Shown here: piece by piece, positions 1 to 7,690 of the stretch
Numbering within the stretch: position 1 is the first letter of the stretch
Layout of the letters: every line of letters begins with the position of its first letter
Assembly (NCBI GenBank): GCA_964539665.1
Contig: CAZIKB010000165.1
Location: 1 to 11,799 of the forward strand
DNA from: CAZIKB01 sp964539665
GTDB taxonomy: Bacteria; Zhuqueibacterota; Zhuqueibacteria; Oceanimicrobiales; Oceanimicrobiaceae
DNA: 11,799 bases
Direction of reading: 5' to 3'
Position numbers and translations under genes: made by a program
The notes under the pieces: model-generated
Database searches by the model: none
The model's input: the letters and a program-made list of their open reading frames with translations, nothing else
What the model was told of the DNA's origin: nothing

Positions 1-115
1 CTTGATTCTCACTTTAATACTCTTCATTTTTTCATAAAACTTTTGACACTACCTAAGTTATTGTTGGCTTTATTTATACCAAATATAACAAGAGGGCATT
101 TGTATTTCAATATAG

Positions 116-259
116 GAACTGAATGTTATTGCCGGCACAATTGGCTACCTGGGGAGTAAGCGTTTTCTACCCTTATATCAGGAAAAAGTTCTTGCGGATC
201 CGAAAATTAACAAAAAGAAAGTAAAGAGTAAGCCGCCTGCCATCTCTCAAATACCAGTC
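116..259 (+). other. In-frame upstream remnant of the spermidine synthase-like gene
   Basis: Read in the same frame as the following gene, this stretch is open from just after a TAG at 113-115. It translates to a short hydrophobic piece (NVIAGTIGYLGSKRF) followed by a Lys/Pro-rich linker leading straight into the downstream membrane segment. In full-length fused MFS/spermidine synthase proteins, the end of the first membrane half and a variable linker sit at exactly this point. There is no ATG, GTG or TTG in this frame here. Bases 1-112 show nothing resembling the family in any + frame, so the homologous sequence stops near 113-122. Confidence 0.55.
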
Positions 260-2494
260 TTGATTTTCTATGGAGTAATCGGATTTTCGGCATTAGCCTA
301 CGAGGTACTCTGGACCAGAGAATTAGCCATCACTTTTTTTTCCTCAACCTACAGTTTTACAGTTGTGTTGACTGTATTTCTTACCGGACTGGCATCTGGA
401 AGTATTGTTTTGCCACGACTTAAACTGGTCTCAAGTTATCCGTGGTTGGCATTTGGGACAATTGTATTTGGCATCTCACTCACGGGAATGCTTTCAATTC
501 CACTTTTAGATATTTTGCCGCAATCGTTTTATCTTAACAACATCGATAAAATTGGTGCTAATTGGTTCTCGGAAATATCAATAAAATTCCTGGTTACATT
601 CGCAGTTCTTTTTGTCCCGACCTTTTTTATGGGAGGGTTGTTACCAGTTGTGTGCGGATTAGTATCAAAGAAGATTCCCCAATTAGGAAAAGAAATTGGC
701 AGTGTCTATTCCATAAATACTTTTGGTACAATTGTCGGAGCTCTGGTATCCGGTTTCCTGCTTTTACCGCTTGTTGGAGTTAAAACAGGCATTTTCATTG
801 TTTCTTTGATCACTCTGATTGTTGCTACTCTGATTATTTTTCTCTACAGTAAAATGAAAAGGAAGGTTATTTGGATTCTGGGCTTCTGGCTAATTGCAAC
901 TGGCTCATACTATATTATTGATGCACCTTCTATGTTTAGAGAATTGTCTGCAAATCAGACACTTCTCTATTTTAAAGATGACATCAGCGCGGAAGTCAAG
1001 GTTGTGCGAGATTGGCAAGGAGAAGTGCGACTCTACTTAAATGACAAAAAACAGGGAGGAACCGACGTAGTTGAGACCGAAAGCTGGGCAGGTTATATTT
1101 CTTTAATAATGCATGCAAAGCCAGAATCAGTGTTGGTGATTGGTTTGGGAACAGGAATAACAGTGGGGGCGGCGTCGCATTTTCCTGTAAAACAAATTAC
1201 TGTTGTGGAATTAATAAAAAGTTTAAAAGAAAGTTCTAAGTTTTTCAGTCAGGTGAACCATGATTTTCTGAAAGATCCAAGAGTACAATTCGTAGAGGGA
1301 GATGGTGTTAATTACTTATTTCTGACAGAAAATAGCTATGATGTTATTTTGAGCGATATTGTCCATCCAGATGATGTGGGTGCGGGGAATCTTTATTCGA
1401 AAGAATTCTATGAGGTATGTTTATCAAAACTCACACATAATGGAGTTTTTGCTCAGTGGGTTGTTTTAGATCAGTTTACTACAAGTGAGTTAAAAATCTT
1501 CATTGCCACTTTTATTAAAGTCTTTCCAAAAGTTACGCTCTGGTTTGGCTCAGAGACCAATAAATTTAAAAAGTGCTTGTTGGTCGGCTCTCATGAGAAT
1601 TTACAATTGAATCCCAGAGAAATACAGGATAGGTTGCTAAGTAATAACATGGGAAATAAACTACCTGGTAGAAATGATCCACTCGCTTTTTTAAGTTATT
1701 ACATCACGGAGAAGAGCAACTTGCAATCACGCACCAAAGGTGTTTCTGTTAATTCAATCTGGAAGCCTGTATTGGAATATTCCATCCCTAAAAATCGATT
1801 TAAACAGGATAAAGGGCTGCAGAATATGAAGATGCTGCAGGATTGGAAATCTCCACTGGCGTCTTTAGTAGAACTGAATAATTATTCTCTTTCAAAAGCC
1901 GATTCATTGAGAACCATTTTAGAAAGATTTGACCAGGTCAGGCGTCTAATCAATGCAGGAGAATTATTTCGTTTGCAGGGTGATATAAATAATGCTGAAC
2001 TGACTTTTCGACGAGCTCAAGAGCACCAGGCGGATCAGCTTGTACTTGCTAACCAATTTCATCAACTTGGAAAAGAGTTTTCGATAAAAAAACAAACTGG
2101 TGAAGCGATACAAGCATTTGAACAAGCCATCTCACTTGACTCAAGCCTGGCTGTTGCATACCGAAGCCTGGGCATTATTTTGGGGATGAATTCACGTTAT
2201 GGCGATGGAGAGAGGGAATTATTGAAATCAATTGAATTAGATCCCGGGGATCCTATTGCTTATCGCTCGCTTGGAATATCTTATGTCGTACAGAAAAAGC
2301 ATGAACAGGCTTTACGAATGTTGGACAGGTCATTGAAATTAAATCCTTTTCAGGCGGATGTGGCTTATGTTTTGGGTACTGTGTATTTAGATATCAGTAA
2401 TAAGAAATACGCGAACTACTATTTGCAAAAAAGCCTGGAAATTAATCCTCACCATCAATTCAATCAAAAGGCGAGAAAACTCCTGGGTTATTAG
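260..2494 (+). CDS. Membrane-anchored spermidine synthase-like protein with C-terminal TPR repeats, 5'-truncated
   Basis: Resembles the C-terminal part of the fused MFS/spermidine synthase-like family. Residues 1-225 are hydrophobic, with the family segment GFSALAYEVLWTR near 8-20 and a membrane-helix pattern around 150-195. Residues about 236-430 form a class I SAM-type Rossmann domain: VLVIGLGTG (291-299) is the nucleotide-binding loop, VVEL (315-318) carries the acidic residue, EGDG (346-349) follows, and SDIVHPD (365-371) holds the aspartate in the catalytic position of aminopropyltransferases. Residues about 560-740 contain four or so TPR units with the typical A/Y/LG/P spacing. The substrate is unknown; many fused members are not proven polyamine enzymes. 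The only usable start is TTG at 260, with no Shine-Dalgarno sequence, and family-like sequence continues in frame upstream of it. It is either a truncated but still open remnant or a gene translated from a weak start. Family assignment is solid; start and functionality are not. Confidence 0.8.
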   Translation: MIFYGVIGFSALAYEVLWTRELAITFFSSTYSFTVVLTVFLTGLASGSIVLPRLKLVSSYPWLAFGTIVFGISLTGMLSIPLLDILPQSFYLNNIDKIGANWFSEISIKFLVTFAVLFVPTFFMGGLLPVVCGLVSKKIPQLGKEIGSVYSINTFGTIVGALVSGFLLLPLVGVKTGIFIVSLITLIVATLIIFLYSKMKRKVIWILGFWLIATGSYYIIDAPSMFRELSANQTLLYFKDDISAEVKVVRDWQGEVRLYLNDKKQGGTDVVETESWAGYISLIMHAKPESVLVIGLGTGITVGAASHFPVKQITVVELIKSLKESSKFFSQVNHDFLKDPRVQFVEGDGVNYLFLTENSYDVILSDIVHPDDVGAGNLYSKEFYEVCLSKLTHNGVFAQWVVLDQFTTSELKIFIATFIKVFPKVTLWFGSETNKFKKCLLVGSHENLQLNPREIQDRLLSNNMGNKLPGRNDPLAFLSYYITEKSNLQSRTKGVSVNSIWKPVLEYSIPKNRFKQDKGLQNMKMLQDWKSPLASLVELNNYSLSKADSLRTILERFDQVRRLINAGELFRLQGDINNAELTFRRAQEHQADQLVLANQFHQLGKEFSIKKQTGEAIQAFEQAISLDSSLAVAYRSLGIILGMNSRYGDGERELLKSIELDPGDPIAYRSLGISYVVQKKHEQALRMLDRSLKLNPFQADVAYVLGTVYLDISNKKYANYYLQKSLEINPHHQFNQKARKLLGY

Positions 2495-2557
2495 TCTGAG
2501 TAGTTGCACATTCCCGGGATGACTTTGGCTTTTACTGGATATCCGTGATTATTTCAC

Positions 2558-2585
2558 TTGAATATTTGTACAGGTATATTATATT
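2558..2585 (+). promoter_or_regulatory. Candidate sigma70-like promoter upstream of the small membrane ORF
   Basis: TTGAAT at 2558-2563 and TATATT at 2580-2585 are separated by 16 bases, about 120 bases before the small ORF start at 2705. The surroundings are AT-rich, so chance matches are likely, and the promoter consensus of this organism is unknown. Confidence 0.25.
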
Positions 2586-2641
2586 AAAATTGTTCATGAA
2601 ATTTGAGTTAAGTCGATAATCATAAATATGATAAAAGACAT

Positions 2642-2670
2642 AGGTGAAAAGATTACCCGTTTTTACACCT
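2642..2670 (+). repeat. Inverted repeat (hairpin) in the leader of the small ORF
   Basis: AGGTGAAAA at 2642-2650 pairs with TTTT-A-CACCT ending at 2670, with one bulged A and a loop of roughly nine bases. No T-tract follows, so it is not a typical terminator. It lies 34 bases before the ATG at 2705, where a hairpin or operator could affect expression. Function is unknown. Confidence 0.35.
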
Positions 2671-2704
2671 GAGTTATAAATATTAAATATTAGTGGGAAG
2701 AAAT

Positions 2705-2869
2705 ATGACAAATAAAGTTGAAATAATTTCAATATTAATAATGGCGGTACTTGGTTTATTATATTCTTTGTTTTTTATGGGAAGGGATCCAGTGCTGTTA
2801 ATAATATTTGGACTACAAATATATCGTAGCGGGATGGCCCTGAGGGGAATTGCCAAAGCGGGGATGTAA
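2705..2869 (+). CDS. Small hydrophobic protein, 54 residues, unknown function
   Basis: ATG at 2705 opens a 54-codon frame ending in TAA at 2867-2869, one base before the ATG of the acetyltransferase gene. After a short polar start (MTNKVE) come two hydrophobic stretches, about residues 7-25 and 30-40, split by a Gly-Arg-Asp turn. The tail is basic (YRSGMALRGIAKAGM). This suggests one long or two short membrane helices with a positively charged end, which would favour the cytoplasm. A purine-rich GGGAAG lies about five bases before the start. The one-base spacing suggests translational coupling with the next gene. I do not recognise the family, and a chance reading frame is possible, but the hydrophobic pattern and precise spacing favour a real gene. 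Confidence 0.5.
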   Translation: MTNKVEIISILIMAVLGLLYSLFFMGRDPVLLIIFGLQIYRSGMALRGIAKAGM

Positions 2870-2870
2870 G

Positions 2871-3833
2871 ATGAGAACACTCCGTAACATGGGTAAAGGC
2901 GATCTGCAACAAGTGAATTTAATCCTTTCGAAATCTTTTACACATGCTCGTTTGCAGAATGGTTTTCAAGCCGGGAGAGTTCCCCTCTGCCGCAACGAGT
3001 TTTTAGAAATGTATTTATCTGCTAATCCTGAAGGCTCTTTTGTGATTGAAAGAGAAAATAGAATTATTGCTTATTGCTTTTGCCATTTATGGGGAACGGT
3101 TGGTTGGATAGGCCCGTTGAGTGTCATTCCTTCCGAAGAAGGACAAGGTTACGGGAAAGAAGTGGTTTTAGCAGCGGTCGATGTTCTGAAAAACCAGGGC
3201 GCTGAAACCATAGGTTTGGAAATGCCAGCCTATTCAAATAGAAATTTGGCGTTTTACACAAAATTAGGCTTTATACCGGGTATGCTCACTGTGGATTTTA
3301 TGAGAAAAGCCTCTGCAGTTACCAATGATAAGTGCAATAATGGATTAGCGGTTACAAAATTAAGCGAGCTATCGTTTGAACATAAACAGGAGTTTATGGA
3401 TAAGGTCAAGAATTTTTCAAATCAATTTCAGCCGGGCTTAGATTATTCCAGAGAAATTAAAGTTACCACGGAATTTGGCTTTGGTGATGCTCTGATCTTT
3501 TCTGAAGCAGATAAAATATGTGGATTTATAATAGCTCACACAGAGCCATATTCCACAGAAGAGAATCGGCAATTTTTAAAAACCAATGTACTGCAAATGT
3601 CATCAGAATTACCTGTCAGCACATTAGATTGTTTTTTACAGGAATTAGAAGATTGGGCTCAAGCGGAGCAATTAGCAGGAATATATATGAGGGTACCCAC
3701 TCGGTTTACTGAAGGTTACAAATATATTCTGTCAAAAAATTTTACGATAGTGAATACCGAACTTCGAATGACACTGAAAGGTTACTCACAAAAAAACGAT
3801 TCCGGTCAAATTAATTTCAGTAAATGGGAATAA
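2871..3833 (+). CDS. GNAT-family N-acetyltransferase, probably two GNAT domains in tandem
   Basis: A 320-residue protein. The first half (residues 1-148) is a recognisable GNAT fold: an RTLRNMGKGDL opening, then the GPLSVIPSEEGQGYGKEV stretch (about 81-98), whose EGQGYGK is the acetyl-CoA pyrophosphate-binding loop, and NLAFYTKLGFIPG (about 125-137), the usual C-terminal strand. The second half (about 160-305) repeats the layout more loosely, ending in a comparable TEGYKYILSKNFTIVNTEL segment (about 280-298), but it has no clear acetyl-CoA loop. It may be a degenerate second domain that shapes the substrate site. Acceptor substrate is unknown. The frame extends upstream to a TTG at 2850, but that would overlap the small ORF; ATG 2871, right after the preceding stop, is preferred. 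The gene is probably co-transcribed with the small ORF. Confidence 0.82.
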   Translation: MRTLRNMGKGDLQQVNLILSKSFTHARLQNGFQAGRVPLCRNEFLEMYLSANPEGSFVIERENRIIAYCFCHLWGTVGWIGPLSVIPSEEGQGYGKEVVLAAVDVLKNQGAETIGLEMPAYSNRNLAFYTKLGFIPGMLTVDFMRKASAVTNDKCNNGLAVTKLSELSFEHKQEFMDKVKNFSNQFQPGLDYSREIKVTTEFGFGDALIFSEADKICGFIIAHTEPYSTEENRQFLKTNVLQMSSELPVSTLDCFLQELEDWAQAEQLAGIYMRVPTRFTEGYKYILSKNFTIVNTELRMTLKGYSQKNDSGQINFSKWE

Positions 3834-3956
3834 TTAAAAATTAACTTGTTTTATATTCATTATTCTATTATATTTGACAATTATTTACCCAATAGAACCC
3901 CCCATATTTAAAAGTTACTTTGATAGTCAGATGTAGTAAAATCACTATGTATTGAT

Positions 3957-3984
3957 TTGGAAATCATGCTTAATTATTTATAAT
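3957..3984 (+). promoter_or_regulatory. Candidate sigma70-like promoter for the aldolase gene
   Basis: TTGGAA at 3957-3962 and a perfect TATAAT at 3979-3984 are separated by 16 bases. The predicted transcript would start around 3990, leaving a leader of about 20 bases before the ATG at 4010. It lies in a 176-base AT-rich gap, so chance is possible, but the -10 match and position are good. Confidence 0.4.
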
Positions 3985-4009
3985 TTAAATCTGAAGATGA
4001 AAAATTATT

Positions 4010-4891
4010 ATGAAACTTAGTGGGATAAATATTCCGGTTACGACGCCATTTGTTAACGGTCAAATAGCAGTTGATAAATTAGCAGATAATATGGAAAAAT
4101 GGAACGAAATTGATTTGGATGGTTACGTAATTTTCGGCTCTTCGGGCGAAACCGTGTATCTATCCCAGAATGAAAAAATTGAGTTGGTAAAATCGGCAAA
4201 GGCGAATATACCGGACGGCAAACTTTTTATAGTTGGTACGGGCCATGAATCAACAAATGAAACAATTCATTTTACTAAGATAGTTGCCGATATAGGAGCT
4301 GAGGCGGCTTTGGTTGTTACACCAAATTATTATAAAAATCAAATGACTGCCGATAATCTTAGAAACCATTATATCTCTGTAGCTGACAAATCAGCTATTC
4401 CAATAATCTTATATAATGTTCCGGTTTTCACTGGGATTGATATGACTGCTCAAGTAATTATAGAATTATCTAATCATCCAAATATTATTGGAATTAAAGA
4501 CAGCACCAACAATTTTCCCAAATTGATAAATATTATAGTGAATAGTCCAAAAGAGTTTAAAGTCCTTATTGGGAACGCTATTCATTTTTTGACTGGTCAG
4601 TTTATCGGAGCCCATGGCGCTATATTGGCAATATGTAATGTTGCGCCCCAAAAATGTGTGGATATTTACCGACTTTATCAAGAGGGATCTTATGACGAAG
4701 CCCGTCAATTGTTTTTTAGTTTAGTACCACTCGTAACAAACATTATTTCACAACATGGGATTCCTGCAATAAAAGCCGCCATGGATATGTTGGGATATTT
4801 TGGAGGTACACCGAGACCGCCACTGTTACCAGTCAATGAAAAGGTGCAGTCTGAAATTCGCCATTATTTAAAAAGTGCAGATTTATGCTAA
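4010..4891 (+). CDS. DHDPS/NAL-superfamily aldolase, 4-hydroxy-2-oxoglutarate aldolase-like
   Basis: A 293-residue (beta/alpha)8-barrel class I aldolase, the usual length for the dihydrodipicolinate synthase/N-acetylneuraminate lyase superfamily. FGSSGETVYLS (42-52) is the pyruvate carboxylate-binding GxxGE loop. YNVP (135-138) carries the catalytic tyrosine and GIKDS (161-165) the Schiff-base lysine K163. The position equivalent to E. coli DapA Arg138, which binds aspartate semialdehyde, is Phe140, so lysine biosynthesis is unlikely. From memory, the segments GTGHEST (76-82), VVTPNYYKNQM (102-112) and GYFGGTPRPPL (262-272) closely parallel mammalian HOGA1, pointing to cleavage of 4-hydroxy-2-oxoglutarate or a related 2-oxo acid to pyruvate. 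It sits alone between a candidate promoter and a STAS gene 78 bases downstream, with no pathway partners in the window. Superfamily is certain; substrate is inferred. Confidence 0.88.
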   Translation: MKLSGINIPVTTPFVNGQIAVDKLADNMEKWNEIDLDGYVIFGSSGETVYLSQNEKIELVKSAKANIPDGKLFIVGTGHESTNETIHFTKIVADIGAEAALVVTPNYYKNQMTADNLRNHYISVADKSAIPIILYNVPVFTGIDMTAQVIIELSNHPNIIGIKDSTNNFPKLINIIVNSPKEFKVLIGNAIHFLTGQFIGAHGAILAICNVAPQKCVDIYRLYQEGSYDEARQLFFSLVPLVTNIISQHGIPAIKAAMDMLGYFGGTPRPPLLPVNEKVQSEIRHYLKSADLC

Positions 4892-4969
4892 ATTAAATTG
4901 TTCTGTGAAAAATGGAATAGTATCTATTTTAAAATAATCATTTATATGAACCATTAATAAGTAAATATC

Positions 4970-5314
4970 ATGATAAAAATTATTGACAAATCAAATGAAA
5001 ATGTAGCTATTTTTGCCTTGGAAGGCAAACTTACAGGTTTTGAAGGTCGAGGAACAATTCAGGATAAAGTTCGCGAAACCATCAAAAAGAAAATTAATCA
5101 TGTAATTCTGGATTTATCGAAAGTAACCTGGATTGATAGTACAGGTCTTGGAGAATTAATAGCTTCACTTTCTTCAGTGAAGAAGAATGACGGTAATTTG
5201 GTGTTGAGTAATATTCAAGCGCCGGTACAAAGCCTGTTAAAAATGACCAACCTTAATCAGATTTTTGATACATTTAATAGTATAGATCATGCACTAAGTG
5301 AATTAAAGCTTTAA
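4970..5314 (+). CDS. STAS-domain anti-sigma factor antagonist (SpoIIAA/RsbV-like)
   Basis: A 114-residue single STAS domain, the normal size for stand-alone anti-anti-sigma factors. The VILDLSKVTWIDSTGLGELI core (45-64) contains the conserved DSTGLG motif, with Ser57 or Thr58 in the position phosphorylated by the partner HPK-like kinase in SpoIIAA and RsbV. An N-terminal strand motif (VAIFALEGKLTG, 12-23) matches the family. When unphosphorylated such proteins bind an anti-sigma kinase and free a sigma factor. No RsbW/SpoIIAB-type kinase or PP2C phosphatase lies nearby, so its partner must be encoded elsewhere. It is separated by 78 bases from the aldolase gene and by 364 bases from the phosphate transporter genes. 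It has no clear Shine-Dalgarno sequence; the start at 4970 is the natural one for the fold. Confidence 0.88.
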   Translation: MIKIIDKSNENVAIFALEGKLTGFEGRGTIQDKVRETIKKKINHVILDLSKVTWIDSTGLGELIASLSSVKKNDGNLVLSNIQAPVQSLLKMTNLNQIFDTFNSIDHALSELKL

Positions 5315-5678
5315 AAAAAATGATGTCTATTTTATCAGTAAATTAATAAGATAATCTTTGCTTCCTTTTTCCTCAGAAATTATATTTCCCTTAGCGTATT
5401 TTGAAATCTAATTATGCAAATTTATGCTTTAGCAGATATATAATATAATTTGAATGTCACTCGCAATGTGAAATAATTTGTTCAAGAGAATTAAGTTAAA
5501 TATTCCTGCCAGCTTTACACAGTGATTTATTGGAAAATTTTAAGAAGAAATTTCAATATTGGAAGAATATGTTTTTTAAAAAATAGATTATACATTCCAG
5601 TAATCTTAAAGTGAACCTGTAATTATTATCTCCATGATATTTTCATTATAAATTTAATTATTAAAAACAGGAAAAAAC
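5315..5678. other. 364-base intergenic leader before the first Na/Pi cotransporter gene
   Basis: Strongly AT-rich with no plausible reading frame. A TATAAT-like stretch near 5437-5450 sits just before a small nested inverted repeat: TTGAA (5450-5454) with TTCAA (5481-5485), and inside it TCAC (5457-5460) with GTGA (5468-5471). This could be a promoter with an operator, but the evidence is weak. An AGGA at about 5669-5672 is a modest ribosome-binding site for the ATG at 5679. No terminator with a T-tract was seen after the STAS gene. Confidence 0.4.
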
Positions 5679-7376
5679 ATGGATTTGCAATTGATTTTAA
5701 CAATGATTTTTCATCTTGTTGGTGGTCTTGGCATATTTCTACTTGGTATGAAATATATGCAGCAGGGTCTTCAAGTCGTTGCGGGTCCGCGTATAAGAAA
5801 AATGATTCATGCCGTAACTGCCAACAGATTCATGGCAGTTGGAATTGGAGTTTTCATCACCTCAATTATTCAATCGAGTTCTGTAACTTCTGTTATGGTG
5901 ATTGGTTTGGTCAATAGTGAATTAATGACCTTCAGTGGAGCCATAGGAGTCGTTATGGGCGCTAATATTGGTACGACCATCACTGGATGGATCCTGGCTT
6001 TGAAAATTGGGAAATATGGTCTCCCCATCCTTGGAGTATCTGCGTTTGGCTGGCTTTTCCTTAAGAAAGAAAAGTATCGATATCTGGCTCTAACGATTCT
6101 TGGGATTGGTATGATATTTTTTGGATTGGAGCTAATGAAAAATGGCTTTAAACCTTTGCGGGGAATGCCTGAATTCGAATCGTGGTTTCATGCTTTTGAA
6201 GCCACTGATTATATTGGTGTTTTGAAAGCAGTTTCCGTTGGCTGTATATTAACCTTCATTGTGCAGTCTTCCTCAGCAACACTGGGAATCACCATTGCTC
6301 TTGCCACAACGGGTATCATAGATTTTTATACTGCGGCGGCTTTAGTATTGGGCGAAAATATCGGAACTACTATTACTGCATTTTTAGCTTCTGTGGGTGC
6401 AGACGATATCAATGCCAAAAGAACAGCTTATTTTCACATGATTTTCAATGTACTGGGAGTGGCCTGGATCACGGCTATTTTCCATCCAGTGTATATGCCT
6501 ATTATTAAGAGTTTTATTGATCCGAGTATTCAAGCAGCAGACGGAACTTTCCCTAAAATGGCTGCTGCTATAGCTGCTGTGCATACTGGATTTAATGTGA
6601 CAAATACAATTATATTCCTGCCTTTAATGACGCACCTTGGAAAATTAATACAAAAAATAGGGCACGACAAAAAAAGGCCAGAAACAGGTTTTTTAACCCA
6701 CCTCGATTTTCAGATTGGCCACTCTCCGGTAGCGGCTATAGAACAATCCCGTCATGAAATAATACGATTGGATAAAAGAGGAAAGGAAATGATGGATAAT
6801 TTGCGCGCCATTATCAGTAATGATAAAAATGAGAAAAACCAGCAAAACCTGAGTAAGGAAGTTTTTGATCGAGAGGAAATCATCGACAAAGTTCAGATTG
6901 AAATCACAGCATTTCTTACTGATCTACTGTCTCAATCAATCAGTCATGAAATAGCTGAAGAAGCCAGAGCACAACTGAGACTGGCCGATGAATATGAATC
7001 TGTGAGCGACTATATTACTACCGTATTGAAGCTTTATTTGCGATTACAAGAAGCGAACATCAGACTTTCTGATATACAACAAAAAGAATTGTTGGATTTA
7101 CATGATACGGTTGCCGCCTACTACGATTCAGTAAACAAGGGCTTAGAAAAACAGGGCCAGATAGAATATTTAAGCAAGAATCGAAAAGAGAGTCTTAAGA
7201 TTACCAATAAAATCAGGGGATTGAGAGATATTCACTGGCATAGATTATCTGAAGAATCCTTTGAACCGCTAATCAGTACATCTTATATGGATATTGCTGC
7301 AGCATACCGTAGAATGAAAGATCATCTCTTAAATATTGCTGAAGCATTTGAGGGCGGAAAATCTATTGTAATTTAG
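5679..7376 (+). CDS. Na/Pi cotransporter-PhoU fusion, YjbB-like, copy 1
   Basis: A 565-residue inner-membrane protein with the domain order of E. coli YjbB (543 residues). Residues 1-325 form two inverted Na/Pi-cotransporter repeats: QSSSVTS (65-71) with GANIGTT (94-100), and QSSSAT (196-201) with GENIGTT (225-231). The QSSS motifs mark the ion and phosphate site in this superfamily. Residues about 345-560 are a soluble PhoU-like helical domain, with ADEYESVSD (436-444) in the place of the PhoU metal-binding signature and YRRMKDHLLNIAEA (543-556) in the second half. YjbB has been linked to phosphate export when internal phosphate or polyphosphate is high; import or export cannot be told from sequence. 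A near-identical copy starts 2012 bases downstream. An AGGA precedes the ATG by six bases. Confidence 0.92.
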   Translation: MDLQLILTMIFHLVGGLGIFLLGMKYMQQGLQVVAGPRIRKMIHAVTANRFMAVGIGVFITSIIQSSSVTSVMVIGLVNSELMTFSGAIGVVMGANIGTTITGWILALKIGKYGLPILGVSAFGWLFLKKEKYRYLALTILGIGMIFFGLELMKNGFKPLRGMPEFESWFHAFEATDYIGVLKAVSVGCILTFIVQSSSATLGITIALATTGIIDFYTAAALVLGENIGTTITAFLASVGADDINAKRTAYFHMIFNVLGVAWITAIFHPVYMPIIKSFIDPSIQAADGTFPKMAAAIAAVHTGFNVTNTIIFLPLMTHLGKLIQKIGHDKKRPETGFLTHLDFQIGHSPVAAIEQSRHEIIRLDKRGKEMMDNLRAIISNDKNEKNQQNLSKEVFDREEIIDKVQIEITAFLTDLLSQSISHEIAEEARAQLRLADEYESVSDYITTVLKLYLRLQEANIRLSDIQQKELLDLHDTVAAYYDSVNKGLEKQGQIEYLSKNRKESLKITNKIRGLRDIHWHRLSEESFEPLISTSYMDIAAAYRRMKDHLLNIAEAFEGGKSIVI

Positions 7377-7690
7377 GGATAAGATATTTAATCAATTACT
7401 GTGAGGCAGTGCTTGATTTATAGAAATGCTCCAATCTTTTAATAGCTTCTACTTTCCGAAAAAATCATAAATTAAGAGTTGTTTATAATTGCCATTTTCA
7501 TTAAAATTAATTGCATTTTTAATATTTGCGTATTAAGTTGCACATAAATAATTGAATTTGATTAAGTAAATAGAATTTGCTAATAGTGTGCATAAAATGC
7601 ATTTAACAAATTTAAGTGTTTAACAAAAATTATTATCGATTTGATAAGTATTATTAAATTAACTAAATATAAACGAGAAGGTTAGAAAAT
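7377..7690. other. 314-base intergenic region between the two Na/Pi-PhoU paralogues
   Basis: AT-rich with no supported gene and no T-tract terminator. By eye it shares no extended similarity with the leader of copy 1, although the coding regions on either side are almost identical. TTGATA (7641-7646) and TAAATA (7664-7669), 17 bases apart, form a weak promoter candidate giving a very short leader. GAAGG at about 7677-7681 is a possible ribosome-binding site for the ATG at 7691. Confidence 0.4.

Noticed and set aside
1..159. Open frame with leucine-rich translation at the window start in frame 1
   Set aside because: It lacks a good start, ends in a Cys/Arg/His-rich stretch that overlaps the family-like frame of the next gene, and resembles nothing I know.
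2509..2521. Near-perfect palindrome around CCCGGG after the spermidine synthase-like gene
   Set aside because: It has no loop and no T-tract, so it is not a convincing terminator; it could be a scrap of a TCATTCCCG-type repeat but is too short to call.
2532..2880. Antisense open frames over the small ORF region
   Set aside because: Low-complexity AT-driven frames without starts or recognisable features; the + strand small ORF explains the region better.
4010..4891. Annotation as DapA (dihydrodipicolinate synthase)
   Set aside because: The substrate-binding arginine of DapA is a phenylalanine here, and several segments match HOGA-type aldolases better.
5450..5485. Possible CRP/FNR-type operator (TCAC...GTGA) in the leader of copy 1
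   Set aside because: The half-sites are in the opposite orientation to a TGTGA-N6-TCACA site and the match is short; kept only as a remark in the gap entry.
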